DNA from: Oceanihabitans sp.
GTDB taxonomy: Bacteria > Bacteroidota > Bacteroidia > Flavobacteriales > Flavobacteriaceae
Assembly (NCBI GenBank): GCA_018067265.1
Contig: JAGPUY010000383.1
Location: 1 to 10,181, forward strand
DNA length: 10,181 nt
Reading direction: 5' to 3'
The notes beneath the pieces were generated by a model that saw only the letters and a program-made list of their open reading frames with translations, was not told the DNA's origin and did no database searches. Every line of letters starts with the position of its first letter. Position 1 is the stretch's first letter. Positions 1-6,714 of this stretch are shown one piece after another. A program made the position numbers and the translations under genes.

Positions 1-130
1 AATCCTTATCTTTTACATTTATATGGAATAAGCGAATCATTCTAATTTTATATTTTAGTTAGTTATTTAGGGATTCTATAATTTTTGGTTAAGAATGATA
101 AATAATCGTCTATTCTACCAGTCCATTTTT

Positions 131-162
131 AAAGGAACTATAATTTTTTATAGTTCCTTTTT
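131..162 (+). terminator. Rho-independent terminator of an upstream gene outside the window
   Basis: A perfect 12-bp stem pairs 131-142 (AAAGGAACTATA) with 149-160, around a 6-nt loop, and the right arm runs into a T tract ending at 162. The T tract follows the stem only on the + strand, so it would end a + strand transcript entering from the left. No convincing coding end is visible in 1-130. It also insulates the synthetase gene at 228 from upstream transcription. Confidence 0.85.
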
Positions 163-172
163 GATTTAGCTA

Positions 173-202
173 TTTGAAAACAATTATTAATTTCATACTT
201 TG
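173..202 (+). promoter_or_regulatory. Candidate Bacteroidota promoter for the acyl-CoA synthetase gene
   Basis: TTTG at 173-176 and TACTTTG at 196-202 are 19 nt apart. This is close to the Bacteroidota housekeeping pattern (TTTG, about 19-20 nt, TAnnTTTG), but the downstream box has only one base between TA and TTTG. It lies after the upstream terminator and would give a leader of about 20 nt before the start codon at 228. This is a pattern match only. Confidence 0.45.
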
Positions 203-227
203 CAATCCTTCTAACTAAATTTTCCTA

Positions 228-2000
228 ATGACAAAGATTACTCGACTTTTTGATTTTCCGCATTATCAACTTGAAAAATATAATTTAGATGCTGCACTAG
301 TAACTAAAAAAGATGGCAAGTGGATAGCGACATCTACCAAAGAATATGTAGATAAAGCGAATGCAATTAGTAGGGCTTTGTTAAAAATGGGAATTCAAAA
401 AAATGATAAAATCGCCTTAATTTCTACCACAAATAGAACAGAATGGAATATCATGGATATTGGTATCCTACAAACAGGAGCCCAAAACATTCCTATTTAT
501 CCAACTATTTGTGCCGAAGATTATGAATATGTATTAAATCATAGTGAAGCAATTTACTGTTTTGTATCGGATGCAGATGTTTTAAAAAAAGTACGTCAAG
601 TACAAGCTAATACAAAATTAAAAGAAGTGTACTCTTTTAATCATATAGAAGGATGCAAACATTATTCTGAATTATTTGAACTTGGTAAAGACGAAAGTAC
701 GCAACACGAAGTCCAAGCTAGAAAAGACGCTGTACTTCCTTCCGATTTAGCAACCATTATATATACCTCAGGTACCACAGGAAAACCTAAAGGTGTGATG
801 CTCTCGCATAACAACATCACCAGTAATGCCTTAGATGCTTCCGATCGACTACCATTTATCGATGACAAAGAAAATAGAATCTTAAGTTTTTTACCCATTT
901 GTCATGTCTTTGAACGCGTACTTATTTACTTATACCAATATGCAGGAGTAACCATATACTTTGCAGAAGGAATAGATAAAATTGGCGAAAACGCTAAAGA
1001 GATTAAGCCAAACTTAATGAGTGTTGTACCACGATTATTGGAAAAAGTGTATGATAAAATTATTGCAAAAGCAGAAGATTTATCTGGCATAAAAAAAGCA
1101 CTTTTCTTTTGGGCTGTACGTCTAGGCGAAATATGGGAACCGTATGGTGCAAATGGTGCATGGTACGAGTTTAAACTAAAAATTGCGAACAAACTTATAT
1201 TTAGTAAATGGCGAGAAGCACTTGGAGGCGAATTAAATACCATGGTCTCTGGTAGTGCTGCTTTACAAACTAGATTAACTAGAGTGTTTTCGGCCGCCGG
1301 AATGCAAGTAATGCAAGGTTACGGACTTACAGAAACTTCTCCTGTTGTTTCGGTAGAAATGTATGCCAACCATCATTTTAGAGTCGGTACTGTAGGAAAA
1401 CCAATTAAAAATGTAGAAGTAAAAATTGCCGAAGATGGCGAAATACTAGTAAAAGGACCAAACGTTATGATGGGTTATTACAAAGATCCTGAAAAAACAA
1501 AGGAAGTAATGACTGGAGACTTTTTTCATACTGGAGATAAAGGAGAAATTGATGCGGATGGCTTTTTAAAAATTACAGGTCGTAAAAAAGAAATGTTTAA
1601 AACCTCTGGTGGTAAATATGTAATTCCTCCACTTTTGGAAAACGAAATGAAACAATCCCTTTTTATAGAACAAATCATGGTTGTTGGTGAAGGAGAAAAA
1701 ATGCCAGGAGCAATCATACAGCCCAACTTTGATTTTATTAGGGATTGGATAAGTCACAAAAAACTGAACATTGGTACATCCGATGCGGATATTGCAACTT
1801 CACAAGTGGTAATTGATCGTATTCAGGAAGAAATAAACGAATACAATCTACATTTTGGAAAATGGGAACAAATTAAACGTTTTGAACTTACTCCAGAAGT
1901 TTGGTCTATAGATTCGGGACACTTAACTCCTACCATGAAAATGAAAAGAGAAGTTATTAAAAAGATACACCAAGATCTTTACGATAAAATTTACAGATAA
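228..2000 (+). CDS. Long-chain fatty acid--CoA ligase (AMP-binding, FAA1/FadD15-like)
   Basis: This 590-residue enzyme would activate free long-chain fatty acids to acyl-CoA, using ATP through an acyl-adenylate, and so feed beta-oxidation or lipid synthesis. The sequence shows the adenylate-forming superfamily motifs in order: the phosphate-binding loop YTSGTTGKPKG (residues 179-189), GYGLTET (364-370), TGD (435-437) and GRKKEMFKTSGGKY shortly after. The C-terminal segment LTPTMKMKR ends at about residue 574 and probably holds the catalytic lysine of the mobile domain. Length and the extra segment before GYGLTE fit the COG1022 (FAA1-like) group rather than the shorter E. coli FadD type. There is no signal peptide or clear membrane anchor, so it is probably cytoplasmic or peripheral. 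It has its own promoter candidate and terminator, separate from the beta-oxidation operon downstream. The exact chain-length range cannot be read from sequence. Confidence 0.93.
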   Translation: MTKITRLFDFPHYQLEKYNLDAALVTKKDGKWIATSTKEYVDKANAISRALLKMGIQKNDKIALISTTNRTEWNIMDIGILQTGAQNIPIYPTICAEDYEYVLNHSEAIYCFVSDADVLKKVRQVQANTKLKEVYSFNHIEGCKHYSELFELGKDESTQHEVQARKDAVLPSDLATIIYTSGTTGKPKGVMLSHNNITSNALDASDRLPFIDDKENRILSFLPICHVFERVLIYLYQYAGVTIYFAEGIDKIGENAKEIKPNLMSVVPRLLEKVYDKIIAKAEDLSGIKKALFFWAVRLGEIWEPYGANGAWYEFKLKIANKLIFSKWREALGGELNTMVSGSAALQTRLTRVFSAAGMQVMQGYGLTETSPVVSVEMYANHHFRVGTVGKPIKNVEVKIAEDGEILVKGPNVMMGYYKDPEKTKEVMTGDFFHTGDKGEIDADGFLKITGRKKEMFKTSGGKYVIPPLLENEMKQSLFIEQIMVVGEGEKMPGAIIQPNFDFIRDWISHKKLNIGTSDADIATSQVVIDRIQEEINEYNLHFGKWEQIKRFELTPEVWSIDSGHLTPTMKMKREVIKKIHQDLYDKIYR

Positions 2001-2005
2001 ATACC

Positions 2006-2034
2006 AAAAAGCTCCTATCCTATGGGAGCTTTTT
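2006..2034 (+). terminator. Rho-independent terminator after the acyl-CoA synthetase gene
   Basis: A perfect 10-bp stem pairs AAAAAGCTCC (2006-2015) with 2025-2034 around a 9-nt loop, starting 5 nt after the stop codon. The A and T tracts are symmetrical, so it could work in both directions, but there is no minus-strand gene to serve. It separates the synthetase transcript from the operon starting with the MarR gene. Confidence 0.88.
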
Positions 2035-2060
2035 AATTTCTACACAATATTTTTCAAATT

Positions 2061-2078
2061 TATTATGCACGCATAGTA
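2061..2078. promoter_or_regulatory. Palindrome in the marR promoter, candidate autoregulatory operator
   Basis: The inverted repeat TATGC-AC-GCATA (2064-2075) extends to TA on each side with one mismatch pair between (2061-2062 with 2077-2078), giving an 18-bp imperfect palindrome. Size and symmetry match MarR-family operators. Its centre lies about 17 bp upstream of the TATATTTG box, over the expected -33 region, so bound protein would block RNA polymerase. Binding by the adjacent MarR protein is inferred. No second copy was seen near the synthetase gene at 228. Confidence 0.5.
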
Positions 2079-2086
2079 TATTTTTG

Positions 2087-2094
2087 TATATTTG
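2087..2094 (+). promoter_or_regulatory. Promoter -7 box (TATATTTG) of the marR-fadNAE operon
   Basis: TATATTTG matches the Bacteroidota -7 consensus TAnnTTTG exactly. It lies 18 nt before the start codon at 2113, so the leader would be short. No clear TTTG -33 box is present at the usual distance; that position is occupied by the palindrome at 2061-2078. It sits just downstream of the previous gene's terminator, which fits a new transcription unit. Confidence 0.6.
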
Positions 2095-2112
2095 GGAATC
2101 TAAAATTTCTAA

Positions 2113-2568
2113 ATGAAAGATGCAACAATAGACTATGTACTAAGAACCACATGGTTAGCTGTAAACAAAATGTATAATGAAGAAGCTTCAAAGTTTGATA
2201 GCACCATGGCTACAGGTTTTGCTTTATTAAGCATAGATCCTGAAAATGGTACACCTTCCACTTCTTTAGGCCCAAAAATGGGTATGGAAGCAACAAGCTT
2301 ATCTCGTACGTTAAAAAATATGCAGGAAAGAGGTTTAATAGAACGTAAACCCAATCCCGAAGATGGTCGTGGTGTTCTCATTTTTTTAACCGAGTTTGGT
2401 AGAGAAAAAAGAAACTACTCCAAAGAAAAAGTACTAACCTTTAATGAAACTATTAAAGCAAACGTAGCAACTGAAGAATTAGATAGTTTTTATAAAGTAG
2501 CAGAAATCATTAATAACATGATTTCCAACAAAAAAATATACAACAAAAAAGAACATACCTTAAAATAA
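2113..2568 (+). CDS. MarR-family transcriptional regulator of the beta-oxidation operon
   Basis: This 151-residue protein has the size and layout of a MarR-family dimeric repressor. The recognition-helix region is ATSLSRTLKNMQERGLIER (about residues 60-78), followed by a wing with NPEDGRG (81-87) and the strand VLIFLTEFG, the usual winged-helix arrangement. Helices on both ends should form the dimer interface. The stop codon is 1 nt before the start of fadN, so the two are almost certainly co-transcribed, and the regulator heads the operon. Several MarR relatives (CouR, FerC) sense CoA thioesters, so an acyl-CoA ligand would make sense, but this is inference. A palindrome overlapping its promoter suggests autorepression. 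The closest named regulator, and whether it represses or activates, cannot be settled here. Confidence 0.9.
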   Translation: MKDATIDYVLRTTWLAVNKMYNEEASKFDSTMATGFALLSIDPENGTPSTSLGPKMGMEATSLSRTLKNMQERGLIERKPNPEDGRGVLIFLTEFGREKRNYSKEKVLTFNETIKANVATEELDSFYKVAEIINNMISNKKIYNKKEHTLK

Positions 2569-2569
2569 C

Positions 2570-4978
2570 ATGAGCAAACGTAGAATTAAAAAAGTTGCGA
2601 TTATTGGTTCCGGAATTATGGGAAGCGGTATCGCTTGTCATTTCGCCAATATTGGCGTAGATGTATTATTATTAGACATTGTTCCTAGAGAACTAAACGA
2701 CAAAGAAAAAGCTAAAGGACTTACTTTAGAAGACAAAGTCGTAAGGAACAGATTAGTAAATGATGCCTTAACCGCATCTTTAAAATCGAAACCGGCTCCT
2801 ATTTACAGCCAAGCTTTTGCAAGTCGTATTACTACAGGAAACTTAGAAGACGATATTGCTAAAGTGGCAGACGTAGATTGGATTATGGAAGTTGTAGTAG
2901 AAAGGCTAGATATTAAAAAAATAGTTTTTGAAAAACTAGAAAAATACAGAACTCCTGGAACCTTAATTACATCGAACACTTCCGGAATTCCAATTAAATT
3001 CATGAATGAAGGACGTAGTGAAGATTTCCAGAAACATTTCTGTGGAACACACTTCTTTAATCCTGCACGTTACTTAAAACTATTCGAAATCATTCCAGGG
3101 CCAAACACAGATGCATCTGTTCTTGATTTCTTAAATGAATATGGCGAAAAATTCTTAGGTAAAACTTCGGTTGTTGCTAAAGATACTCCTGCTTTTATTG
3201 GAAACAGAGTTGGTATTTTCAGCATACAAAGTTTATTTCACGCCGTTAAAGATTTAGATTTAACGATTGAAGAAGTAGATAAATTATCTGGACCAGTAAT
3301 TGGTCGTCCAAAATCGGCAACCTTCCGTACCGTAGATGTTGTAGGTTTAGATACTTTGGTTCACGTGGCAAACGGAATTAGAGAAAACTGCCCAAATGAC
3401 GAACGTTTAGCGTTATTTGAATTACCAGATTTCATCCATACCATGATGGAAAACAAATGGTTAGGAAGTAAAACAGGACAAGGATTTTATAAAAAGAATG
3501 TTTCCGCCGATGGGAAAAAAGAAATTTTATCTCTGGACTTAAACACCTTAGAATATCGTTCTGCAAAACGCGCAAAATTTGCAACTTTAGAATTAACGAA
3601 AACGATTGATAAAGTTGTTGACCGTTTTAAAGTACTAGTAAAAGGAAAAGATAAAGCTGGTGAATTTTACAGAAAAAGCTTCACCGCATTATTTGCTTAC
3701 GTATCGAATCGTATTCCTGAAATTTCAGACGAGCTTTACAAGATTGATGATGCTATGAAAGCTGGTTTTGGTTGGGAACACGGACCTTTCCAAATTTGGG
3801 ATGCTATTGGCGTAGAAAAAGGAATCGAATTAATGAAAGCGGAAGGTTTAGAACCTTCTACTTGGGTTAATGATATGGTTGCTTCTGGTAACACTTCCTT
3901 TTATTCGGTAAAAGAAGGATCTTCTTTCTTTTATGACATTCCTTCTAAAAAACAAACTAAAATTCCTGGTCAAGATAGTTTCATTATCCTAGATAATATC
4001 AGAAAAACAACCGAAGTGTTTAAAAACTCTGGTGTTGTTGTAGAAGATTTAGGAGACGGTATCCTTAACCTAGAATTCCAATCTAAAATGAACACCATTG
4101 GTGGAGACGTTTTAGCTGGATTAAATAAAGCTATTGATTTAGCCGAAAAAGACTTTGCTGGTTTAGTAGTTGGTAACCAAGCTGCAAACTTCTCTGTTGG
4201 CGCAAACATCGGGATGATTTTCATGATGGCTGCAGAACAGGAATATGATGAGCTTAACATGGCTATTAAATACTTCCAAGACTCTATGATGCGTATGCGT
4301 TATTCTTCTATCCCAACGATCTCTGCTCCTCACGGAATGGCTTTAGGTGGTGGTTGTGAATTATCCTTACACGCAGATAAAGTAGTTGCAGCAGCAGAAA
4401 CCTACATGGGACTTGTAGAGTTTGGTGTTGGTGTGATTCCTGGTGGTGGAGGTTCTAAAGAAATGGCTTTAAGAGCACAAGACCTTTTCCATAAAGGAGA
4501 CGTGCAATTAAACGTTTTACAAGAGCATTTCTTAACTATCGCTATGGCAAAAGTATCTACTTCTGCTTATGAAGCATTCGACTTAAACCTTTTACAAAAA
4601 GGAAAAGATGTTGTTGTTGTAAACAAAGACCGTCAAATAGCAGTTGCAAAACAACACGCTATATTAATGGCTAATTCTGGTTATACACAACCTGTTAAAA
4701 GAGATGACATTTTAGTTCTTGGTAAGCAAGCATTAGGAATGTTTTTAGTAGGAACAGATGCTATGGAAGACAGCCACTACATTTCTGAACACGATATGAA
4801 AATCGCAAATAAATTGGCTTACGTTATGGCCGGTGGAGATCTATCGGAACCAACACGTGTAACAGAACAATATTTATTGGATTTAGAGCGTGAAGCTTTC
4901 TTAAGTTTATGTACAGAACGTAAAACTTTAGAACGTATTCAGCACATGTTAACCAAAGGGAAACCGTTACGTAACTAG
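2570..4978 (+). CDS. fadN: 3-hydroxyacyl-CoA dehydrogenase / enoyl-CoA hydratase, FadN type
   Basis: This 802-residue bifunctional enzyme carries the middle steps of beta-oxidation: hydration of trans-2-enoyl-CoA and NAD-dependent oxidation of 3-hydroxyacyl-CoA. The dehydrogenase part is N-terminal: NAD-binding GSGIMG at residues 13-18, and HFFNP with the catalytic His161 and partner Glu173, spaced 12 apart as in classic enzymes. A second dehydrogenase C-terminal-like domain follows to about 460. The crotonase-type hydratase is C-terminal: GGGCEL with Glu597 and GLVEFGVGVIPGGGG with Glu617; both catalytic glutamates are kept with the usual 20-residue spacing. This order is the reverse of E. 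coli FadB/FadJ and matches B. subtilis FadN (YusL), which is of similar length. The start overlaps no other gene and lies 1 nt after the marR stop. The 3' end adjoins an unusual inverted repeat before fadA. Confidence 0.93.
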   Translation: MSKRRIKKVAIIGSGIMGSGIACHFANIGVDVLLLDIVPRELNDKEKAKGLTLEDKVVRNRLVNDALTASLKSKPAPIYSQAFASRITTGNLEDDIAKVADVDWIMEVVVERLDIKKIVFEKLEKYRTPGTLITSNTSGIPIKFMNEGRSEDFQKHFCGTHFFNPARYLKLFEIIPGPNTDASVLDFLNEYGEKFLGKTSVVAKDTPAFIGNRVGIFSIQSLFHAVKDLDLTIEEVDKLSGPVIGRPKSATFRTVDVVGLDTLVHVANGIRENCPNDERLALFELPDFIHTMMENKWLGSKTGQGFYKKNVSADGKKEILSLDLNTLEYRSAKRAKFATLELTKTIDKVVDRFKVLVKGKDKAGEFYRKSFTALFAYVSNRIPEISDELYKIDDAMKAGFGWEHGPFQIWDAIGVEKGIELMKAEGLEPSTWVNDMVASGNTSFYSVKEGSSFFYDIPSKKQTKIPGQDSFIILDNIRKTTEVFKNSGVVVEDLGDGILNLEFQSKMNTIGGDVLAGLNKAIDLAEKDFAGLVVGNQAANFSVGANIGMIFMMAAEQEYDELNMAIKYFQDSMMRMRYSSIPTISAPHGMALGGGCELSLHADKVVAAAETYMGLVEFGVGVIPGGGGSKEMALRAQDLFHKGDVQLNVLQEHFLTIAMAKVSTSAYEAFDLNLLQKGKDVVVVNKDRQIAVAKQHAILMANSGYTQPVKRDDILVLGKQALGMFLVGTDAMEDSHYISEHDMKIANKLAYVMAGGDLSEPTRVTEQYLLDLEREAFLSLCTERKTLERIQHMLTKGKPLRN

Positions 4979-5087
4979 AAAAAAGAATAAAGAGAATAGA
5001 AAAGAGAGACTATTACGGAAATATTTAGAGGCAGATTTGAAAGTCTTTTTTCTCTAATCTATTTTCTCTTTTCCTATCTAAAAAAAA
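4979..5087 (+). repeat. Gene-less inverted repeat between fadN and fadA (minimal intervening-sequence-like element)
   Basis: The purine-rich left arm (4981-5011) pairs with the pyrimidine-rich right arm (5042-5072) over 31 positions without gaps: 24 Watson-Crick pairs, 2 G-U pairs and 5 mismatches, with a 30-nt loop. The arms resemble, in the same register, the arms flanking the four-helix-bundle gene at 6321-6671; left arms agree at 22 of 31 positions and share the inner AGACT...AGTCT ends. There is no T tract following it as in a terminator, and fadA must be transcribed through it. It starts directly after the fadN stop codon. It has no open reading frame of note. Confidence 0.7.
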
Positions 5088-5097
5088 CAATAGAACT

Positions 5098-6288
5098 ATG
5101 AAAACCGCATATATAGTAAAAGCATATAGAACCGCAGTTGGTAAAGCACCAAAAGGCGTGTACCGTTTTAAAAGAACAGATGAATTGGCAGCAGAAACCA
5201 TCAAGTATATGATGAAGGAATTGCCAGGTTTAGACCCAAAGCGTATTGACGATGTTATTGTTGGTAACGCAATGCCAGAAGGTTCACAAGGTTTAAATAT
5301 GGCACGTCTAATCTCTTTAATGGGATTAGATATCGTAGATGTTCCTGGTGTAACTGTCAACCGTTTTTGCTCTTCTGGAGTAGAAACTATTGGTATGGCA
5401 ACTGCAAAAATACAAGCCGGAATGGCAGATTGTATTATTGCTGGTGGCGCAGAAAGTATGAGTAGCGTACCAATGACTGGTTTTAAACCTGAATTGAATT
5501 ACGATATCGTAAAATCTGGTCACGAAAATTATTATTGGGGAATGGGAAATACTGCTGAAGCTGTTGCTAAACAGTTTAAAGTATCTCGTGAAGACCAAGA
5601 TGAGTTTGCATATCATTCACATATGAAGGCATTAAAGGCGCAAGCTGAAAATCGTTTTCAAGATCAAATAGTTCCTATTGAAGTAGAACAAACATACATT
5701 GATGCTAACGGAAAGAAAGCAACAAAATCGTACACCGTAACTAAAGATGAAGGACCTCGTGCAGGAACTAGCAAAGAAGCTTTAGCAAAACTTAGAGCAG
5801 TATTTGCTGCTGGAGGAAGTGTTACCGCTGGTAACTCGTCTCAAATGAGTGATGGTGCTGCTTTTGTAATGGTGATGAGTGAAGACATGGTGAAAGAACT
5901 AGGTTTAGAACCAATTGCAAGAATGGTAAATTATGCTGCTGCAGGTGTGGAACCACGTATTATGGGTATCGGACCAGTAAAAGCAATTCCGAAAGCATTA
6001 AAGCAAGCAGGACTAAAACAAGACGATTTAAGCTTAATTGAATTAAACGAAGCTTTTGCTTCGCAATCTTTGGCGGTAATAAGAGAGTTAGGTCTTAACC
6101 CAGATATTATTAACGTAAATGGTGGTGCCATTGCATTGGGGCATCCATTAGGATGTACTGGAGCAAAACTATCAGTACAACTTTTTGATGAAATGCGTAA
6201 GCGTGACATGAAAGGTAAATATGGTGCAGTTACCATGTGTGTTGGTACAGGTCAAGGCGCTTGTGGAATATTTGAATTTCTTAATTAA
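5098..6288 (+). CDS. fadA: Acetyl-CoA C-acyltransferase (3-ketoacyl-CoA thiolase)
   Basis: This 396-residue thiolase would perform the last step of the beta-oxidation cycle, cleaving 3-ketoacyl-CoA with CoA to give acetyl-CoA and a shortened acyl-CoA. Catalytic residues are all visible: the acyl-accepting Cys91 in NRFCSSG, His349 in GGAIALGHPLGCTGA, and the proton-handling Cys381 in CVGTGQG. Length and motif spacing are normal for a tetrameric or dimeric cytoplasmic thiolase of the FadA group. The motifs cannot separate degradative thiolase from biosynthetic acetoacetyl-CoA thiolase, but the setting between fadN and fadE strongly favours the former. Arginine is mostly encoded by CGT, as in its well-expressed neighbours. 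It is separated from fadN by 119 nt holding an inverted repeat, and its stop codon lies in a short direct repeat bracketing the next element. Confidence 0.94.
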   Translation: MKTAYIVKAYRTAVGKAPKGVYRFKRTDELAAETIKYMMKELPGLDPKRIDDVIVGNAMPEGSQGLNMARLISLMGLDIVDVPGVTVNRFCSSGVETIGMATAKIQAGMADCIIAGGAESMSSVPMTGFKPELNYDIVKSGHENYYWGMGNTAEAVAKQFKVSREDQDEFAYHSHMKALKAQAENRFQDQIVPIEVEQTYIDANGKKATKSYTVTKDEGPRAGTSKEALAKLRAVFAAGGSVTAGNSSQMSDGAAFVMVMSEDMVKELGLEPIARMVNYAAAGVEPRIMGIGPVKAIPKALKQAGLKQDDLSLIELNEAFASQSLAVIRELGLNPDIINVNGGAIALGHPLGCTGAKLSVQLFDEMRKRDMKGKYGAVTMCVGTGQGACGIFEFLN

Positions 6289-6292
6289 AAAA
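6282..6292 (+). repeat. Left copy of 11-bp direct repeat TAATTAAAAAA
   Basis: This copy covers the last codons of fadA, including its TAA stop (6286-6288). An identical copy is at 6703-6713, just before the fadE start codon. It may be a target-site duplication of the four-helix-bundle cassette; the chance of a coincidental match in AT-rich DNA is not negligible. Confidence 0.45.
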
Positions 6293-6293
6293 A

Positions 6294-6320
6294 AGAAAAG
6301 AGAACAAAGAGAAAAGACTT
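6294..6320 (+). repeat. Left inverted-repeat arm of the four-helix-bundle cassette
   Basis: A purine-rich arm ending in AAGACTT immediately before the start codon at 6321. It pairs with 6670-6696. Because the arm replaces any leader, a folded stem would sit directly against the start codon, so pairing may affect translation of the small gene. It resembles the left arm at 4981-5011. Confidence 0.65.
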
Positions 6321-6671
6321 ATGTGTGCTAAACAAAGACATAATTACAGAAACTTAAAAATTTGGAAACTCGGATTAGAGATAACAAATAATATTTCTGA
6401 TGTATTATTAAACTTTCCAAAGCACGAAAGATACGATTTAAGTTCTCAAATTAGTAGATGCTCTGTTTCAATGCCAAGTAACATTGCAGAAGGATCTTCT
6501 AGAACTGATAAATCTTTTAGTCATTTTTTAGGTTCTTCTTTTGAATTAGGAACTCAATTATTAGTAGCAAAACATAGAAATTATATAAACGAAAACAATT
6601 TAAAAATACTTGAAGAAAAAATAGAAGAATTCCAAAGAATGACGATGGGATTTCAAAATGGACTAGGTTAA
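6321..6671 (+). CDS. Four-helix-bundle protein (23S rRNA intervening-sequence protein family)
   Basis: This 116-residue protein belongs to the TIGR02436/PF05635 family, first known from reading frames inside 23S rRNA intervening sequences. The family pattern is complete: NLKIWKLGLEI near the N-terminus, FPKHERYDLSSQISR, then the signature SMPSNIAEGSSR, FLGSSFELGTQL, and a final helix (EEKIEEFQRMTMGF). Length is normal, so it seems intact. Relatives form pentamers of antiparallel four-helix bundles, and the related Avd protein serves diversity-generating retroelements, but no reverse transcriptase or repeat pair is present here. The molecular role is unknown. It has no evident link to fatty acid breakdown and interrupts an otherwise standard fadN-fadA-fadE order. 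All seven arginines use AGA, whereas fadA mostly uses CGT, consistent with a foreign or weakly expressed gene. Inverted repeats abut both ends. Confidence 0.88.
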   Translation: MCAKQRHNYRNLKIWKLGLEITNNISDVLLNFPKHERYDLSSQISRCSVSMPSNIAEGSSRTDKSFSHFLGSSFELGTQLLVAKHRNYINENNLKILEEKIEEFQRMTMGFQNGLG

Positions 6672-6696
6672 GTCTAATTTCTATTTTCTTTCTTCT
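6670..6696 (+). repeat. Right inverted-repeat arm of the four-helix-bundle cassette
   Basis: A pyrimidine-rich arm starting with AAGTCT, inside the stop codon of the small gene (6669-6671), and pairing with 6294-6320. It resembles the right arm at 5042-5072; both start AGTCT and continue with TTTCT-type runs. Confidence 0.65.
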
Positions 6697-6702
6697 ATAA
6701 TC

Positions 6703-6713
6703 TAATTAAAAAA
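6703..6713 (+). repeat. Right copy of 11-bp direct repeat TAATTAAAAAA
   Basis: Identical to 6282-6292. It now forms the A-rich leader directly before the fadE start codon at 6715, so if the cassette were removed between the two copies, the fadA stop and a normal A-rich leader for fadE would be joined with a gap of about 14 nt. Confidence 0.45.
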
Positions 6714-6714
6714 T

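Larger units (their letters stand above)
6282..6714 (+). mobile_element. Intervening-sequence-like cassette carrying a four-helix-bundle gene
   Basis: The small gene at 6321-6671 is enclosed by an inverted repeat: left arm 6294-6320 pairs with right arm 6670-6696 over 27 positions without gaps (20 Watson-Crick, 2 G-U, 5 mismatches). The left arm ends exactly at the start codon and the right arm begins inside the stop codon, so the whole reading frame is the loop. TAATTAAAAAA is present at both outer edges (6282-6292 and 6703-6713), as a possible target duplication, and the left copy includes the fadA stop codon. Leptospira and Coxiella 23S rRNA intervening sequences have this same plan of long stem plus four-helix-bundle gene. 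Mobility here is inferred; A-rich sequence makes the direct repeat weak evidence by itself. Confidence 0.55.

Noticed and set aside
70..162. A TAATTTTTG promoter-like string near 80 followed by a terminator at 131-162, suggesting a small RNA.
   Set aside because: The box does not fit TAnnTTTG spacing and has no -33 partner. The terminator is more simply that of a gene off the left edge.
4981..5072. The fadN-fadA hairpin as a transcription terminator.
   Set aside because: The stem is long and imperfect with a 30-nt loop, is not GC-rich, and has no T tract just after it. fadA and fadE downstream have no other obvious promoter.
5025..5360. Minus-strand reading frame of 111 codons overlapping the start of fadA and the intergenic hairpin.
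   Set aside because: It lies mainly antisense to well-supported thiolase coding sequence, matches no family I recognise, and its end reads through the inverted repeat. It is a shadow frame.
6321..6671. Diversity-generating retroelement, because Avd is a four-helix-bundle relative.
   Set aside because: No reverse transcriptase, template repeat or variable repeat is present, and the SMPSNIAEGSSR-type signature fits the 23S intervening-sequence protein group better.
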